Shown here piece after piece: positions 48,136-59,642 of a stretch of 64,000 nt of DNA. The DNA comes from Sphagnum magellanicum (lineage: Eukaryota > Streptophyta > Sphagnopsida > Sphagnales > Sphagnaceae). A program made the translations under genes and the position numbers. Within the stretch, counting starts at the first letter, position 1. Each line of letters begins with the position of its first letter. The stretch spans positions 8,184,001-8,248,000 of the forward strand of contig CM038910.1 in NCBI GenBank assembly GCA_021904315.1, read 5' to 3'. The notes below the pieces were generated by a model. The model saw nothing but the letters and a program-made list of their open reading frames with translations. It had not been told where the DNA came from and did not search any database.

Positions 48136-48950
48136 TTAACATGCTCCCAAGTCCCTAGTTAGACTCAAGTTGGGTCTAAGTTATTTGTAGTGGAATTGTG
48201 AGGAACTTGGGGCACGCTCCTAGCTCTGAGCACTAGAAGGGGTAGAGGGGCATGTTGAAGCTCCAGGATGGGACTAGGAAGAGTGACAAGTTATTCACTT
48301 ACTTGAACCTGCATCAAACCAACCAACAAGTTGGTTAATTCACATTCTGAAGCACCCTTAGTGCTAGGACAAGGCACGGGCAATTTTGAATTCACTTGAC
48401 TCATCACGGCCCGGACTCTGGGGAAGCCACCACCTTCCCCCATGTAGTATACTTTGTGCCTCTCTGCGGCACCCACATCCAAATGGATTTTTGTCTCGGG
48501 ACTCCCAAGGAGGAGTCCCGAAACTGTCCCGGTTTGGAGTCTTAGGACTTTGAACGATCATAACTCTTTGCTCAGACCTCTGATTGGGATGAGGTCTGAA
48601 GCAAACTTGTAGTTCTCCTCGAGAGCTTTTCAACAGTGTGTCGCACTTCACCTGCACACATCGTGGTCGGGTTGATTCCCGACTTTTAGTGGTTGGGAGT
48701 CAAACTGGTAATTTGACTCTTGACCTTTCCTTTTGCCATAACTTGTGCTACAGATGTCCAAATGGCCCATGCGAGGCCATTTTCGACATCTAAACTTCAA
48801 TAGCTTTCCAATGATATAAAAAACACCCCAATGCAAAGTGTTTTGGCCCCTACAATTGAACTTTGAAGTTTCGGGAGTCCCCGAGGACTCCCAAGTCCCA
48901 AATTCGGGAATGTGAGTTTCATCTTCACTCCCTCTAAATAAGGTTGTGAC
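48136..48950 (-). mobile_element. LTR-like insertion (probable solo LTR), copy B, 815 bp
   Basis: On the minus strand it starts GTCACAACCTTATTTAGAGG and ends CTCCCAAGTC's complement followed by GCATGTTAA. It aligns along its full length with copy A (29,645-30,465). Shared blocks include ATGGCCTCGCAT / AATGGCCTCGCAT, CACTAAAAGTCGG, AAAGCTCTCGA, CCGGGACA, GGGGGAAGGTGGTGGCTTCC and GAGTCCGGGCCGTG. It has an AATGA duplication on both sides. Many CpG sites of copy A are TpG or CpA here, so this copy looks older. No protein is encoded. Confidence 0.75.
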
Positions 48951-48955
48951 AATGA
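48951..48955 (+). repeat. target site duplication AATGA, right
   Basis: Second copy of AATGA, directly after the insertion. Confidence 0.85.
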
Positions 48956-49237
48956 TCACAAACATATTAGCTTACACTCACATAATCCCTTCTCAGGACT
49001 CCTTGTCAATTTGTTCAAAACTATTGGATCAAAGGAGTTGCAAATGTATATATTTTGGTGTCTTTTTCTTGTCTATGGCCAACCCAAATTGTTTTCTTGG
49101 TTGATGTCAAGATGTGGTAGCTAAATGGCCATTGTTAGTGACCTTAACAAATGACAACAATATCTTAATCCCTATTCATGTTGCCACATGTGGTGTAATC
49201 ATTCTTCTTCTATTCAATATTACTCACATATCCTTGC

Positions 49238-49450
49238 ATGTTTATTGAATATAATGAACTAAATTGCAACATTAAACTTGAAGAAGCTTTTCATGGTGCA
49301 AACACCAACAATTACCAAATCATTCATATTTTTTCGAGTGGTTTGAAGGATGAATTACGTAGACATAGTGCACCATTCACAACCTTCAGGTTGCTAATTA
49401 ACACATGTTTTTCCAAGGATTTGAAATGGATGCTTCTTGTAAACACTTGA
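49238..49450 (+). pseudogene. possible gag-like fragment
   Basis: A 70-codon frame has EEAFHGANTNNYQIIHIFSS then GLKDELRRHSAPFTTF, loosely like the F..GL...LR segment of retrotransposon gag proteins. No flanking polyprotein pieces are evident. Chance is possible. Confidence 0.2.
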
Positions 49451-50283
49451 AAATAGTTCTAAATTTGCAATTTTTGTTAAAAGTCTTGTTTCTTGACTCA
49501 ATAAATAATGAATTGTTTACATGTTGTTTAACAAGTATAAGGTGCAGTTTGTTCAACTTTGTACACTAGTAAGAAGCCAAATTCTTGGATAGATTTAGCA
49601 TATGGTGTTGGTAGATTAAATGACAATCATAAGGTTACAATTAAACCCATTCTTGTTGTGTTACCTTCAAGTTGTCGCTACGGAGGTTCTTTGTGTAATC
49701 TCATAATTATGTAGGAATCTTGTGGATTCACTTTGTACAATCACAAATAAAACCCTCAAGAAACACAAAAATAGGCCCAAACTTTGTTTGTGTTCAAGAA
49801 ACTACTATCAGTTTGACAATGGTTGTCACTTTTCATTCCAATCAAGAGGCATTTTTATTATTATGCATTGTTCTCTCCATATATGTAAGGCTTCCCTCCA
49901 AATAAACAAAGGATTACTCAATAACTAAATTGTGGTATATTGTTGATTTTGTAACATTCATTCATTATTACATGGTATTATTGTTGATCTGAAATTTAAT
50001 CTTCATCTATTGCATTAAAAGTTCATGTACATTTTGTTTGGCTTTTAAATGTATCTGGGTTTCACAAACATTATTCTATGGTTTCTTTGTTAATATGCTT
50101 CCATCATGATTTTTTTGTGGCAAAGCTATCAATTAACAAAATACTCAAAAGTAAATCAATTTTCAAAATATAATATGGTGTTGGAGAATTTTTTGGAAAC
50201 TAAAAATCAACTACAACCATCAAGTTCATTGAAGGTAAATTAGTGGGTATAAATCATGTGGTTACTAACATGCAATTTTAAAG
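49451..50283. other. intergenic, nothing recognised
   Basis: AT-rich spacer up to the left target duplication of the chromovirus. Confidence 0.4.
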
Positions 50284-50288
50284 CCAAA
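50284..50288 (+). repeat. target site duplication CCAAA, left
   Basis: CCAAA directly before the 5' LTR; the same five bases follow the 3' LTR at 56,151-56,155. Confidence 0.9.
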
Positions 50289-50896
50289 TGTGACGGATGT
50301 GAACATTAGACACCATCTTTTAATGGATGGAATTCATTCATAATGTTCATCCATAACTCTTAATTAACTTTCAATTAAGTTTAAGTTAAGTTCTAGTTAA
50401 ATTCTAGTTAAATTTTAATTAAATCCAAATGAAATCCAAGTTAACTTCCAGTTAAATCACAATTAATTCCTAATTACTTTCCAATCAACTTCAAGTTAAG
50501 TTTTAATTAAGTTTTAATTAATTCATAATTAGGAAGGTTCTCAAAAAACTTCTTTACTTAATGCACACATAGAAGCTTGTTTGGAAGCTTCTTTGAGGTA
50601 GGTCCTCAAAGGGGTATAAATAGAAGTAAGACCTTTCATTTCCTTCAATTTATTCAACATTAGTCTTAAGCATAATCTTACACCATAGCCTTGTCATGTT
50701 CTTTTCATGTTCTTGTTTGCATATGTTAACATAATAAAGATACATTTTCACATTTATCTTACATACATTTTCACATTTATCTTACATCACATCTTGTGTT
50801 CTTGTTTTTTTATCACATAATTTTGTTTTGTTCCTTATTTGAAAGTTAGACCTTTCCTTTTAGCCTATGTTCTTGTGGTTCTTCATGTCTTTGATA
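50289..50896 (+). repeat. 5' LTR of the chromovirus
   Basis: Begins TGTGACGGATGTGAACATTA. U3 holds a run of degenerate GTTAA/AATTAA units (50,355-50,530). TATAAATAG is at 50,615-50,623 and an AATAAAG poly(A)-like signal near 50,733. It is longer than the 3' LTR because of a 23-bp tandem duplication (50,742-50,764 and 50,765-50,787) and about 60 extra bases near 50,815-50,870. The right edge is less certain than the left. Confidence 0.85.
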
Positions 50897-51109
50897 ATTT
50901 GAATAGACTAAACCAAATTTATGTCTATTTTTACATTTATAATTCATTTACAAATTAGATTCCTTTTGGAGTTGAATGTGGATTACCCCTCTTCTTCAAA
51001 AGAAAAGTTTTCAAGAAGTCACAGATTACCCACCTTGTCAATTGAAGTTGTGGATTACCCACCTCTTGTTGGTGTCATATTTCACAGTGTTCATAATCAT
51101 GTCTATGTC

Positions 51110-51990
51110 TAGAGAAAATATGGTTGCATCTATGGAATAAGTCCTTGTTGCTTTTAAGCATATGCAACAAGAGAATCAAGTTCTTCATGAGTTTGTTGTT
51201 CATATTCAAAGTTCTCAATCATCAACATCATTGAAATGTGTTCCCACGATACCATCCTAAATAAAGGAACCATGAATCAACCTTCTTGACAAGTTTGATG
51301 GGACATGTTCCAAGTTTTGAAGTTTCATGAATGAAATGTGACTAGTCATTCAGTTGCACCCCCATCATTATCCAAATGGCCTAGCTCAGGTTGGCATTAT
51401 TGGCATGTTGTTATCAGGCACAACCTTAACATGGTTTGCACCTTTGTTAAAGCGACAATTTCCATTACTAAATGATTTCCATTATTAAAATTACTAAAGG
51501 AATTTTAATGCCACCTTTGGAGACTTTAACAAAAAACACACATCGATTAGCAAATTGAGAATTCTTGGTCAATGACCACACCCAACTATTGTGTATGCAT
51601 TAGATTTCAAGCAATTGGTTTGCGACATATCATGGGATGAAGCAACATTCATGAGTCAGTTTCAATATGGACTACGCAATGATGTGAAAAATCTATTATT
51701 CACCATGCTAAATCTATCCACATTGAGTCAAACAATTGTTCAAGCCATTTGTTGTGATAACAAACTTTTTGAACGTTGACAAGAGAAGTGTTAAGGGTCA
51801 CCAATGGTCCCAAAGAATTTTGCATTTTCTATGCCATCTCCATCAACAACATCTACATCAAAGGATGACCCCATGCAAATTGATCAAACACAATTCAAAC
51901 CATTCATGGAACATGATAAACAACAACATGTGAATAAACTATGCATGTATTATGCAAAGCTAGGTCACATTGCTACCAATTGACCCAAAA
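51110..51990 (+). pseudogene. chromovirus gag region, broken
   Basis: Gag forms the particle core. Readable pieces include LDFKQLVCDISWDEATFMSQ and FQYGLRNDVKNLLFT (51,600-51,700). Near 51,940 there is a degenerate zinc knuckle in which the second and last cysteines are lost (CMYYAKLGHIATN then a stop). Several stops precede it. Confidence 0.7.
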
Positions 51991-52169
51991 AACAATTATC
52001 ACATACAGCTCAAGCCACTTCCACTCACACACCACCTTCTAAAGACTTGGGAAAGAAGGAAATCCAATTTCAATAGGGACCACAAGACTAAACTTGGACA
52101 CATCAGGTGTTCAAAATGGTTCCAATTTACCTTTAGACCTAACACCTTGTTTCTTATTGTTTATCATGA

Positions 52170-52430
52170 TCAAATACGACAAAATCCATGATGATGGAGA
52201 TTAAAACATTACTTGACTTTGGTGCATCTACATGTTTCATCAACAAGGAGCTAGTGCGGTGACATAAGATGATTCTCATGAAAAAAAACACACCAATAGT
52301 CGTGGAGGTCATCAATGGTTGAAGTTTTTTTCCAAGACTTGTGACACGTAAGGTGGCTTTCAATGTCATTTCATCCCTAATAAACCCTATTGTCATTGGG
52401 TTATCATGGCTCATTTTGCACAACCCTCAA
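52170..52430 (+). pseudogene. chromovirus aspartic protease region, broken
   Basis: The active-site segment reads LLDFGASTCFIN around 52,210; family members have L.D.GAS or L.DSGAT, so the motif survives with a changed residue. A later IVIGLSWLILHNP (near 52,395) is the conserved loop that follows the protease in Ty3/gypsy polyproteins. Confidence 0.65.
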
Positions 52431-52719
52431 GTGAATTGACATATAAAAAGTCTTCATTTTGATGTACCTTATAAAGTAACTTCAAATTGTGAAAAAATTG
52501 CATCCAAAAAATCAACATTGAAGGCAAAAACTACCACCTAGATGAATCATGTATTGAGTTATCTAAATGTAACAAATATTTGGGGAGTACCCAAGATGTC
52601 AAAAGCTCAAAAACTTTGTTCATTGGAGCAAGAGCTTTCATGCAAACTACCAAGAAAGGAAATGCATTTTTTATCTTTGTTCTTCCCATATTAGATATTG
52701 AATTGCTTCATCATGAGAT

Positions 52720-53460
52720 TCCTTCTTAATATAAGAAATTCAAGGATGTGTTTAAAGATAAAAACGTAAACACCTTATCAGACATCACACTGTTGTTCTT
52801 GAAAAGAGAACACAACCTCCATTCAGGCCGATCTATAACCTATCACAAGGAACTTGCAGCTCTTTGTGAGTACATTGATGAAAACCTGGAGAAATGGTTC
52901 ATTCAACATTCCAAGTCTCTAGTTGGTGCCCCAATTTTGTTTGTCAAAAAGAAGGATGGATCTTTGCGAATGTGTGTCGATTTTCATGGATTGAATCGAT
53001 TTAACATCAAGAATCGGTATCTTCTACCTTTAATCTAAGGATTGTTGGACCATTAAGTTGTGCCAAGGTGTATACCAAGATTTATTTATGTGGGGTATAC
53101 AACTTGGTGCATATTTGAAAAGGTGATGGATGGAAAATGACATTCAGAACATGTTATGGCCATTTCGAATATGTTATGATGTCTTTTGGCCTTACCAACA
53201 CACCTATCATTTTCCAACACCTAGTGAATGATGTGTCATGAGTATTCAGATGATTTTGTGGTCTACTACATTGACATTTTCATTTTTTGAAATAACATGG
53301 TAGATCATGAACACCATGTACACCTTGTGTTGGAAAAGCTTTGGGAGGTCGAACTTTATGCCAAGTTGGAAGAATGTGAATTCCATCAATTTAAAGTGGA
53401 GTTATTGGGCTACATCATCTCTGTAGATGGCATTTGCATGGACCCTTGTAAGGTTTAGAC
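52720..53460 (+). pseudogene. chromovirus reverse transcriptase region, broken
   Basis: Copies element RNA into DNA in active relatives. An open piece at 52,748-53,038 carries [19 protein letters not shown] and ends in a stop after NRYLLPLI. Downstream, [14 protein letters not shown] and YYIDIFIF (near 53,265) mark the finger and catalytic regions. In the latter the second Asp of the expected Y-x-D-D box is missing through a codon loss, so the site is dead even apart from the stops. Confidence 0.8.
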
Positions 53461-53599
53461 CATTGTCAATTGGACTACCCTAGTTTTTATTCGAGATGTT
53501 CAATGTTTTCTTGGATTTGCCAACTTTTATCGACATTTCATTGCCCACTATTCTACAATAGTGGTTATTTTTACTCTTTTAACTTGGAAGGATAAACCT

Positions 53600-53930
53600 T
53601 TTTCGTGGGGAGTTGAAACAAAAAATGCCTTTTAATCTTTGAAGGTTTTTTTCACAATTACCCCACTCTTGATTCATCCAAATCCTACAAAACCTTTTGT
53701 TTTGCAAATGGACGTTTCTAATTTTGCATTAAGCATTGCATTTTCACAACATGGGGAAAAAAATCATTTTCATATTCTTATTAGCTTTCATTCTTGTAAA
53801 TTTTCTCCTATTAAGATTAACTACAAAATTCATGATAATGCACTTCTTACCATTGTTTTGAAAAGTGGCGTCATCTACTTTAAAAAGTTCAACATGAAAG
53901 TATTGTGTATTTAGACCATAATAACTTATA
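53600..53930 (+). pseudogene. chromovirus RNase H region, broken
   Basis: Readable as PLLIHPNPTKPFVLQMDVSN then FALSIAFSQHG, with MDVSN replacing the usual TDAS. Similarity fades before the next catalytic residues because of stops. Confidence 0.65.
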
Positions 53931-54159
53931 ATATTTCATGACAACTTGTGCTCTGAATCAACATTACGTTTAGTGGGCATTGTCCTTGTTTTGATTTCGA
54001 TTTGTCATCACATATTGCCCTGGGCGCTAGTAAGGGAAATTAGATGCAATATCCCATCGTTCATACCTTGTGCTTTAGGAAGGAGATGTCACTTATGAAC
54101 AATAATTTGATGTCATTCTCAAGCTAGAACACCTTTGATTTTGAACATTATTGGTAATT

Positions 54160-55110
54160 CTTGATGACAAGACCCTTCTTCGTCAAATTCATGAAAAAAT
54201 GAAAAAACATCCTTTTATTGTTGACATTTAAAACCAATTAAAGAATCAAGATCAAATCCAAGATTTCAAGTAATTGTTCCAAGTTTGAGTTGTGAGATAG
54301 TTTGTTATATTGTGATGGTCTTTTGTATGTTCTTGATGGCCTTGCTAAATTTCAAGTTCTCCAGACTTAACATGATGCTTTAACTACAAGCCACTTTGGA
54401 TTTAACGAGACCATGGATTTGGTTTTTCAAGATTATTGGTGGCCATAATTTTGGAAGTATGTGAAGGAGTTTGTTGGATCTTGTGATGTTTACGTTTAAA
54501 TGAAAAAAATTCGTCATCGTCCACATGGAGGACTCTTTCAACCATTGCCCATTCCTTTTGCACCATGGTCTTTGATCTTCATGGACTTCCTCACAAATCC
54601 ACCACTTTCCAATTCATTTGATTCCATCTTGGTGGTGGTGGACTACTTGACAAAGATGGATCATTTCATTCCATGCAATAAATCGATAACTAGTGAAAGG
54701 ACAACCAAATTATTTTTAATCATGTGTTTCAATATCATGGTCTTTTCGAAAATATCATTTTCGATTATGGACCTCAATTTGCATCCAAGTTTTGAAAGAA
54801 GTTTTTTGAACTATTAGGTGTGATGGTGAAGTTGTCATCGACCTTCCACCCCCAAACAAATGGGCAAACAAAGTGGGTTAATCAAATTTTGGAACAATAT
54901 TTATGTTGCACAACCAATTATCATCAAGAGAATTGGATAATTGGTTAGACCTCTTATCCATGGCAACGTTTGTTTACAATAACACCATTCATTTTTTGAC
55001 ACAACAAACACCTTTATTTGCCAATCATGGTTTGCACCTTAGGTTTGACATCCAAGGAGTGAACAAGATTGTGAACCCTATAGTTGAAAATCGAGTTGTG
55101 TGGTTAATGA
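54160..55110 (+). pseudogene. chromovirus integrase region, broken
   Basis: The core is readable: FMDFLTNPPLSNSFDSILVV with the first catalytic Asp (near 54,580), FDYGPQFASKF with the second (near 54,755), and HPQTNGQTKWVNQ (near 54,860), where Lys occupies the place of the catalytic Glu (normally QTER). Stops interrupt between them. Confidence 0.8.
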
Positions 55111-55439
55111 ACATTCGAACCTAACTTGTCTCTAGCTTTGTAAAAACACAAAAGTGATACAAGGAAAATGTTGATGAACATTGTAAGGAACAACCAAGTT
55201 TCAAGGTCAATGATCAATTTTGGTTCCAATAACAAAACATCAAAACAACTTGACCTTCAAAAAAATTAGACTACCAAAGATTTGGTCCTTTCACTATGGT
55301 GAAACAAATCAATGTTATGGCCTTCTAACTCAAGCTTCCAAACTCTATGAAGATCCATCTTGTGTTTCATGTTTCCTTGTTGGAACTTCACCATGCATCA
55401 ACCATCCTAGGAAAGATTTGTGAACCACCTTTGCTTATT

Positions 55440-55565
55440 GAAGTCGATGGTGAATAATAATATGAAGTGGAGGATGTCTTTGATTCATGAATATTAAACG
55501 ACCAACTTCAATACCTTATACATTGGTGTGAATATGATGTGAGTGAACACACTTGGGAGCCAACT
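55440..55565 (+). pseudogene. chromodomain-like C-terminus
   Basis: YEVEDVFDS followed after a stop by LQYLIHWCEYDVSEHTWEPT, the aromatic-cage-bearing chromodomain pattern that chromovirus integrases use to target heterochromatin. Confidence 0.75.
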
Positions 55566-55669
55566 AATCATTAACGAATGTTATGGAAAATGTGAAAAAA
55601 TTCCATCAACAATATCCAAGCAAACCAAAGGTCGCTCCTTGTGGAACTCGTCATTTGAAAGGGAGGTGA

Positions 55670-56150
55670 TGTGATAAATCCGAACATTAGACACCATCTT
55701 CTAATGGATGGAATTCATCCATAATTCTTAATTAACTTTTAATTAACTCTCAATTAAATTTGAATTAATTCTTAGTTAAATCTTAGTTAATTCCTAGTTA
55801 ACTATAATCAATTTCGAGTTAAATTCTAATTAACTTTCAGTTAAGTTTCATTTAATTCATAGTTAAGAAGGTTTTCAATAAGCTTTTATAACTTGATGCA
55901 CACATAAAAACATCTTTGGAAGTTTCCTTAAACTAAGTCCCCAAAGAGGTATAAATAGAAGTAAAACCTTTTATTTCCTCCAATATGTTCAACACAAGTT
56001 TTATGCACGATCTTACACTATAGCCTTGTCATGTTCTTTTCATATTCATGTTTGCATATGTTAGCATAATAAAAATCCATTTTCATTTTTATCTTGCGCC
56101 ACATCTCATGTTTTTATTCTTTGTTTTTGTGGTTTTTAATGTTTTTAACA
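55670..56150 (+). repeat. 3' LTR of the chromovirus
   Basis: Begins TGTGATAAATCCGAACATTA and ends GTTTTTAACA, giving TG...CA ends. Contains TATAAATAG at 55,950-55,958 and an AATAAA near 56,067. It is substantially diverged from the 5' LTR, so insertion is old. Confidence 0.9.
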
Positions 56151-56155
56151 CCAAA
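56151..56155 (+). repeat. target site duplication CCAAA, right
   Basis: Matches 50,284-50,288 exactly. Confidence 0.9.
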
Positions 56156-57340
56156 TGACCATTTGTGTTAATTTTTATTTTGGGATTATTTTAACATTCT
56201 TCAAATTTTTTTTTCATATATATTATAAGAGAATATGTTTGGTCTAGTTATGAAAATTCATATGTGATATTTCCTTAGCTGAAGATTTAAGTGGAGCTGT
56301 TTGCTTCTTCAAATATGTGATTCTTTTGCCCACTTGGCTTCATTGTCACAAAAATGTATACAATTCATCTTTGCTTTTTCTTCCGACTTGTACATTCTTT
56401 TGCCATAAGTGTTTTCTTATATAAATACAACATATTCTTGTCAAGTTTGTTTCGGTTTGACTTCAATTTTGTTTGTTTGGTTACACAACATTCATTTTGG
56501 TGAAATTTCTTATTTCAAATTATCACATTGATGTCCTTTAATCAACCAAAAAATTTGCCTAGTAATTTGACAATAATATACCTATGTTAACTAATTTGAC
56601 ATGGGTTTAATGTGTTGGTGACTAGAAAACAAATAGGCGTAATCCATTCATATTGGAAGGATGCTAGGAATATGAGATGGAAATGTGACACAAAACTCTA
56701 GCATTCTAATCACACTTAATGCAAACATAAGTGTGATAAAAATTTTCAATTGTTATGGGAAAAGTTTCCCTAGGTGATTCTCACGAAGGTCTTTCCTAAG
56801 AACTTGAACCACTCTCTATGGAAAAATTGGTTTTCATAATCATTAGCACTTCACACACTACAATTCTATAGCTCTCAACTAACACCACCTATCAATGTGT
56901 CTCAAAAACTTAATGTAAAAATTATTTTTCAAACTTAGGTTTTTGGATCCAAGGATATGAAATTGACATGCAAGGTGAGGAAAAGCAAATCAAGTGCCTA
57001 GTGACTTCTTGATAACTTAAATTACACCATTGATTTTGCACATAGTAAAGTTTAAATTGAACCTTGAATCAAATCTTCAACTAAAAACATATGAACCACA
57101 AATTAAATGTCAATGAGAGCTTATGAGAAAGAAGCTTACATTGCAAATTTTGAACTCCCATATGACATATGCATGATAGGACAATCACCACCATTAAACT
57201 TCCAATACAACAAACATGATGCTAATAACAATCGAACAACAATCTCTTACAAAGAGTTACAAGTGTTGTGAGGAGAAGAAAGTACATGAGAAATAACAAT
57301 TTCATATCTAGTGGTACAAGCTTCCAAGGCTTTATGAAAT
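56156..57340. other. intergenic, nothing recognised
   Basis: AT-rich spacer between the retrotransposon and the cyclophilin gene. Confidence 0.4.
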
Positions 57341-57600
57341 TGGAGCCGATTTCGTAAGGCCCAGTGGTGGCCCTAATGCATTTTGTAAGAGTATCTTTGG
57401 ATACACTATGAAAATCTGGCCGGGTTTTTAAGGGCCAAGAGTGACCCCTAATGGAATTAGCTTAAGTGTTAAGTTCCCACTCTTGGGACCTCCTTCGAAC
57501 CTGAGGAAAAGGAAAGCCTAAAGGAATTGCGTAGCGTCCCCCAGTCTTGGGACCTCATTTATACCCGATGAAGAAGAAACCCTAGATGCACTGCGTTTTG
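57341..57600 (+). repeat. two short tandem duplications upstream of the cyclophilin gene
   Basis: A GCCGATTTCGTAAGGCCCAG...GGCCCTAATG block near 57,350 recurs diverged near 57,418. A TCTTGGGACCTC...CCTA block near 57,480 recurs near 57,542. They lie within about 350 bases of the ATG and may be promoter or leader sequence. Confidence 0.55.
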
Positions 57601-57684
57601 GAGAAGACGAAGAGGAAGAAGAAGAAGAAGAGGCGGCGGAAGACGGAGTAGAAGTTCCTTGTGTGCAGCAAGCGGAATACAAAC

Positions 57685-59642
57685 ATGGCGAGGCTTGCAT
57701 TGTTACTGGCGATCTCCTTGCTGACATTCTTCGTATCTGTTGAGGTGATTTTCCTTCCTTTCGTTTTTTAATTAAAATGAAAATAAAGTTCAAGTGCTGT
57801 TTGTGGGGTTCTGATTGATGGCTACTGAGAAGGGTTTGTTGTTGTTGTTATTGCTGAGAAAGATAAGTAGTAGCAGTTTTTATCTGGCAAGTATTATTGT
57901 GGAGTTTTCTTTCTTTTATCTGAAGTTATTGCTTCTTGTTCTTTTCTACTACTTATGCTTGTTTTCGGATTTTTGTTTTGGTAGCGTTCGTTTCCTCCGT
58001 CTTTTGGGCAGTTTGCTACTTTGATTGCATGTGCAGAAATGCGGTAGGATGATATGTCTCTGGGAGAATAGCAAACTGTATGTTCTTTGTGTAAACTGAG
58101 CAGAAAAAAGTTGGTGCTGTGCAACAGGCGAAACAAGACAACTTGGAGGAGATCACTCATAAAGTCTTTTTCGACATTGACATTGATGGTGTTAATGCTG
58201 GTATAGATCCCTTGGCATCTTTACATCAAGTTTACATCAAGTTATTGAATATTGATGCAAGTATTCTCAGACCTCAGATGAGAGTGATCTTGAAGGACTT
58301 AATATGATGTGTGCCAGGTCGAGTGGTGATTGGCCTCTTTGGCAATGCAGTCCCCAAAACTGTCGGTATGTCTTTCAACTGTCGGCCTCTTTGCTGCAAA
58401 TTTTCTTTGCTAATCGATTTAGTTTTAGACTTGGTAGAGAAATGGTTTGGAATTCAGGCTGAATTGTTTGATCAAAGAAAATTACAGCAGAATATGGGTT
58501 TTGAAGTGGTACTTTTTCTGTATGCACCTCTGCTCTGGAAGAGGGTATTTCTCATGTTCATCTAATGATAGCTCTTTGTTGTGTTGTCAACAGAAAACTT
58601 CCGAGCACTTTGCACTGGTAAGCTTTGGCTGCTGTCTTTCAGATGGATTGGTTTCTGTGGTACACTGGATTTGCATCAAATGTGTAGCTTTTGGTTCTAG
58701 ACAGCAGCTGTGTGGCTACTATGAGCAATTTTTCTTGTGCAGATTGCAGGGAATAATGCAACGAATCAAATGAATTTCAAACTATGCAGCTTAATATAGC
58801 CATGTGGTTATGCATCTGGATTCAGGGGAGAAAGGTAAAGGGCCAAGTGGCAAACCGCTGCACTACAAGGGTTCTGTATTCCATCGCATCATTCCCAGCT
58901 TTATGATTCAAGGTGGGGACACCACACATGGGAATGGGCGGGGAGGTGAATCCATTTATGGTGTGAAGTTTGCAGATGAGAACTTCAAACTGAAGCACAC
59001 TGGAGCAGGTGTGGCATTCTTTTCACAGATAGATGTCCATGTCTGATTAAGCATTCTTTCCTCCTTGGTCTGATTTGTCTTGTATGGCATATCATGGCCA
59101 TTTCTCTTGATTCTTTGAAGTGCTGCACCTAGACTCAAAATTGCCATATCTTGATGCAATTGGAAATGATGCTGACAGAAATTTTCTGCGAAACCTCTTT
59201 ATCAGTAGCGCTCTGCTCTTTGTTTAAGAATCAGGATATCTGAAACTTGACTGCTGCAGGGATATTGTCAATGGCAAACGCTGGTCCAAACACAAATGGC
59301 TCTCAGTTCTTCATCACAACTGTCAAAACAAGCTGGTATCTTTTTGCCCTTGCATGATTGTTGTTTTCCATCTACCCCAAACTTACAAGTTGCACACTGC
59401 TGAATCCCTCTCCCTGACCTCCAATAGCTCATGGTGTAATGACTTGGATCTGTCTTATTGGGAGTACATCATGTAACAGAGGGGTATCTTCTTCTGTTTG
59501 AAGGCTGGATGGCAGACATGTTGTGTTTGGCAAGGTCATAAGTGGCCTTGATGTTGTGTACAAAGTGGAGGCGGAAGGAACACAAGGTGGACAGACCAAG
59601 AGGAAAGTTACAGTGGCTGACAGTGGCGAGATTCCCCTTTAG
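57685..59642 (+). CDS. secretory-pathway cyclophilin (peptidyl-prolyl cis-trans isomerase), seven exons
   Basis: Catalyses prolyl isomerisation in protein folding, probably in the ER lumen or secretory route. Exons: 57,685-57,744; 58,104-58,200; 58,318-58,365; 58,594-58,617; 58,826-59,008; 59,260-59,335; 59,504-59,642, all with GT-AG borders and consistent phases, giving 208 residues, close to plant CYP20-1-type proteins. Exon 1 is almost exactly a hydrophobic signal peptide ([20 protein letters not shown]). Active-site residues by comparison with human CypA are present: Arg97, Phe102, Met103, Gln105, Ala143, Phe155, Trp163 and His168. The motif after QGGD is TTHGNG where most family members have Phe first. 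It ends SGEIPL with no KDEL. Exon 2 could instead start after the CAG at 58,127, eight codons later in frame. A GAA-rich purine tract lies in the putative leader (57,601-57,640). Confidence 0.93.

Larger units (their letters stand above)
50289..56150 (+). mobile_element. complete-length, inactivated Ty3/gypsy chromovirus-type LTR retrotransposon
   Basis: A 5,862-bp element bounded by related LTRs (50,289-50,896 and 55,670-56,150) and a CCAAA target duplication. Internal order is gag, protease, reverse transcriptase, RNase H, integrase and a chromodomain-like C-terminus (YEVEDVFDS, LQYLIHWCEYDVSEHTWEP near 55,470-55,560), the layout of plant chromoviruses. A purine tract AAAGGGAGG at 55,658-55,666 sits just before the 3' LTR. 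No clear tRNA primer site follows the 5' LTR. Every domain carries stops or frameshifts, so it cannot make its own enzymes; only short open pieces remain. Confidence 0.93.

Noticed and set aside
57518-57793. Ser-rich minus-strand protein upstream of the cyclophilin gene
   Set aside because: The serine run is the antisense of a GAA/GAG purine tract in the cyclophilin leader.
58447-58773. Plus-strand frames between cyclophilin exons
   Set aside because: They lie within introns with clear GT-AG borders.
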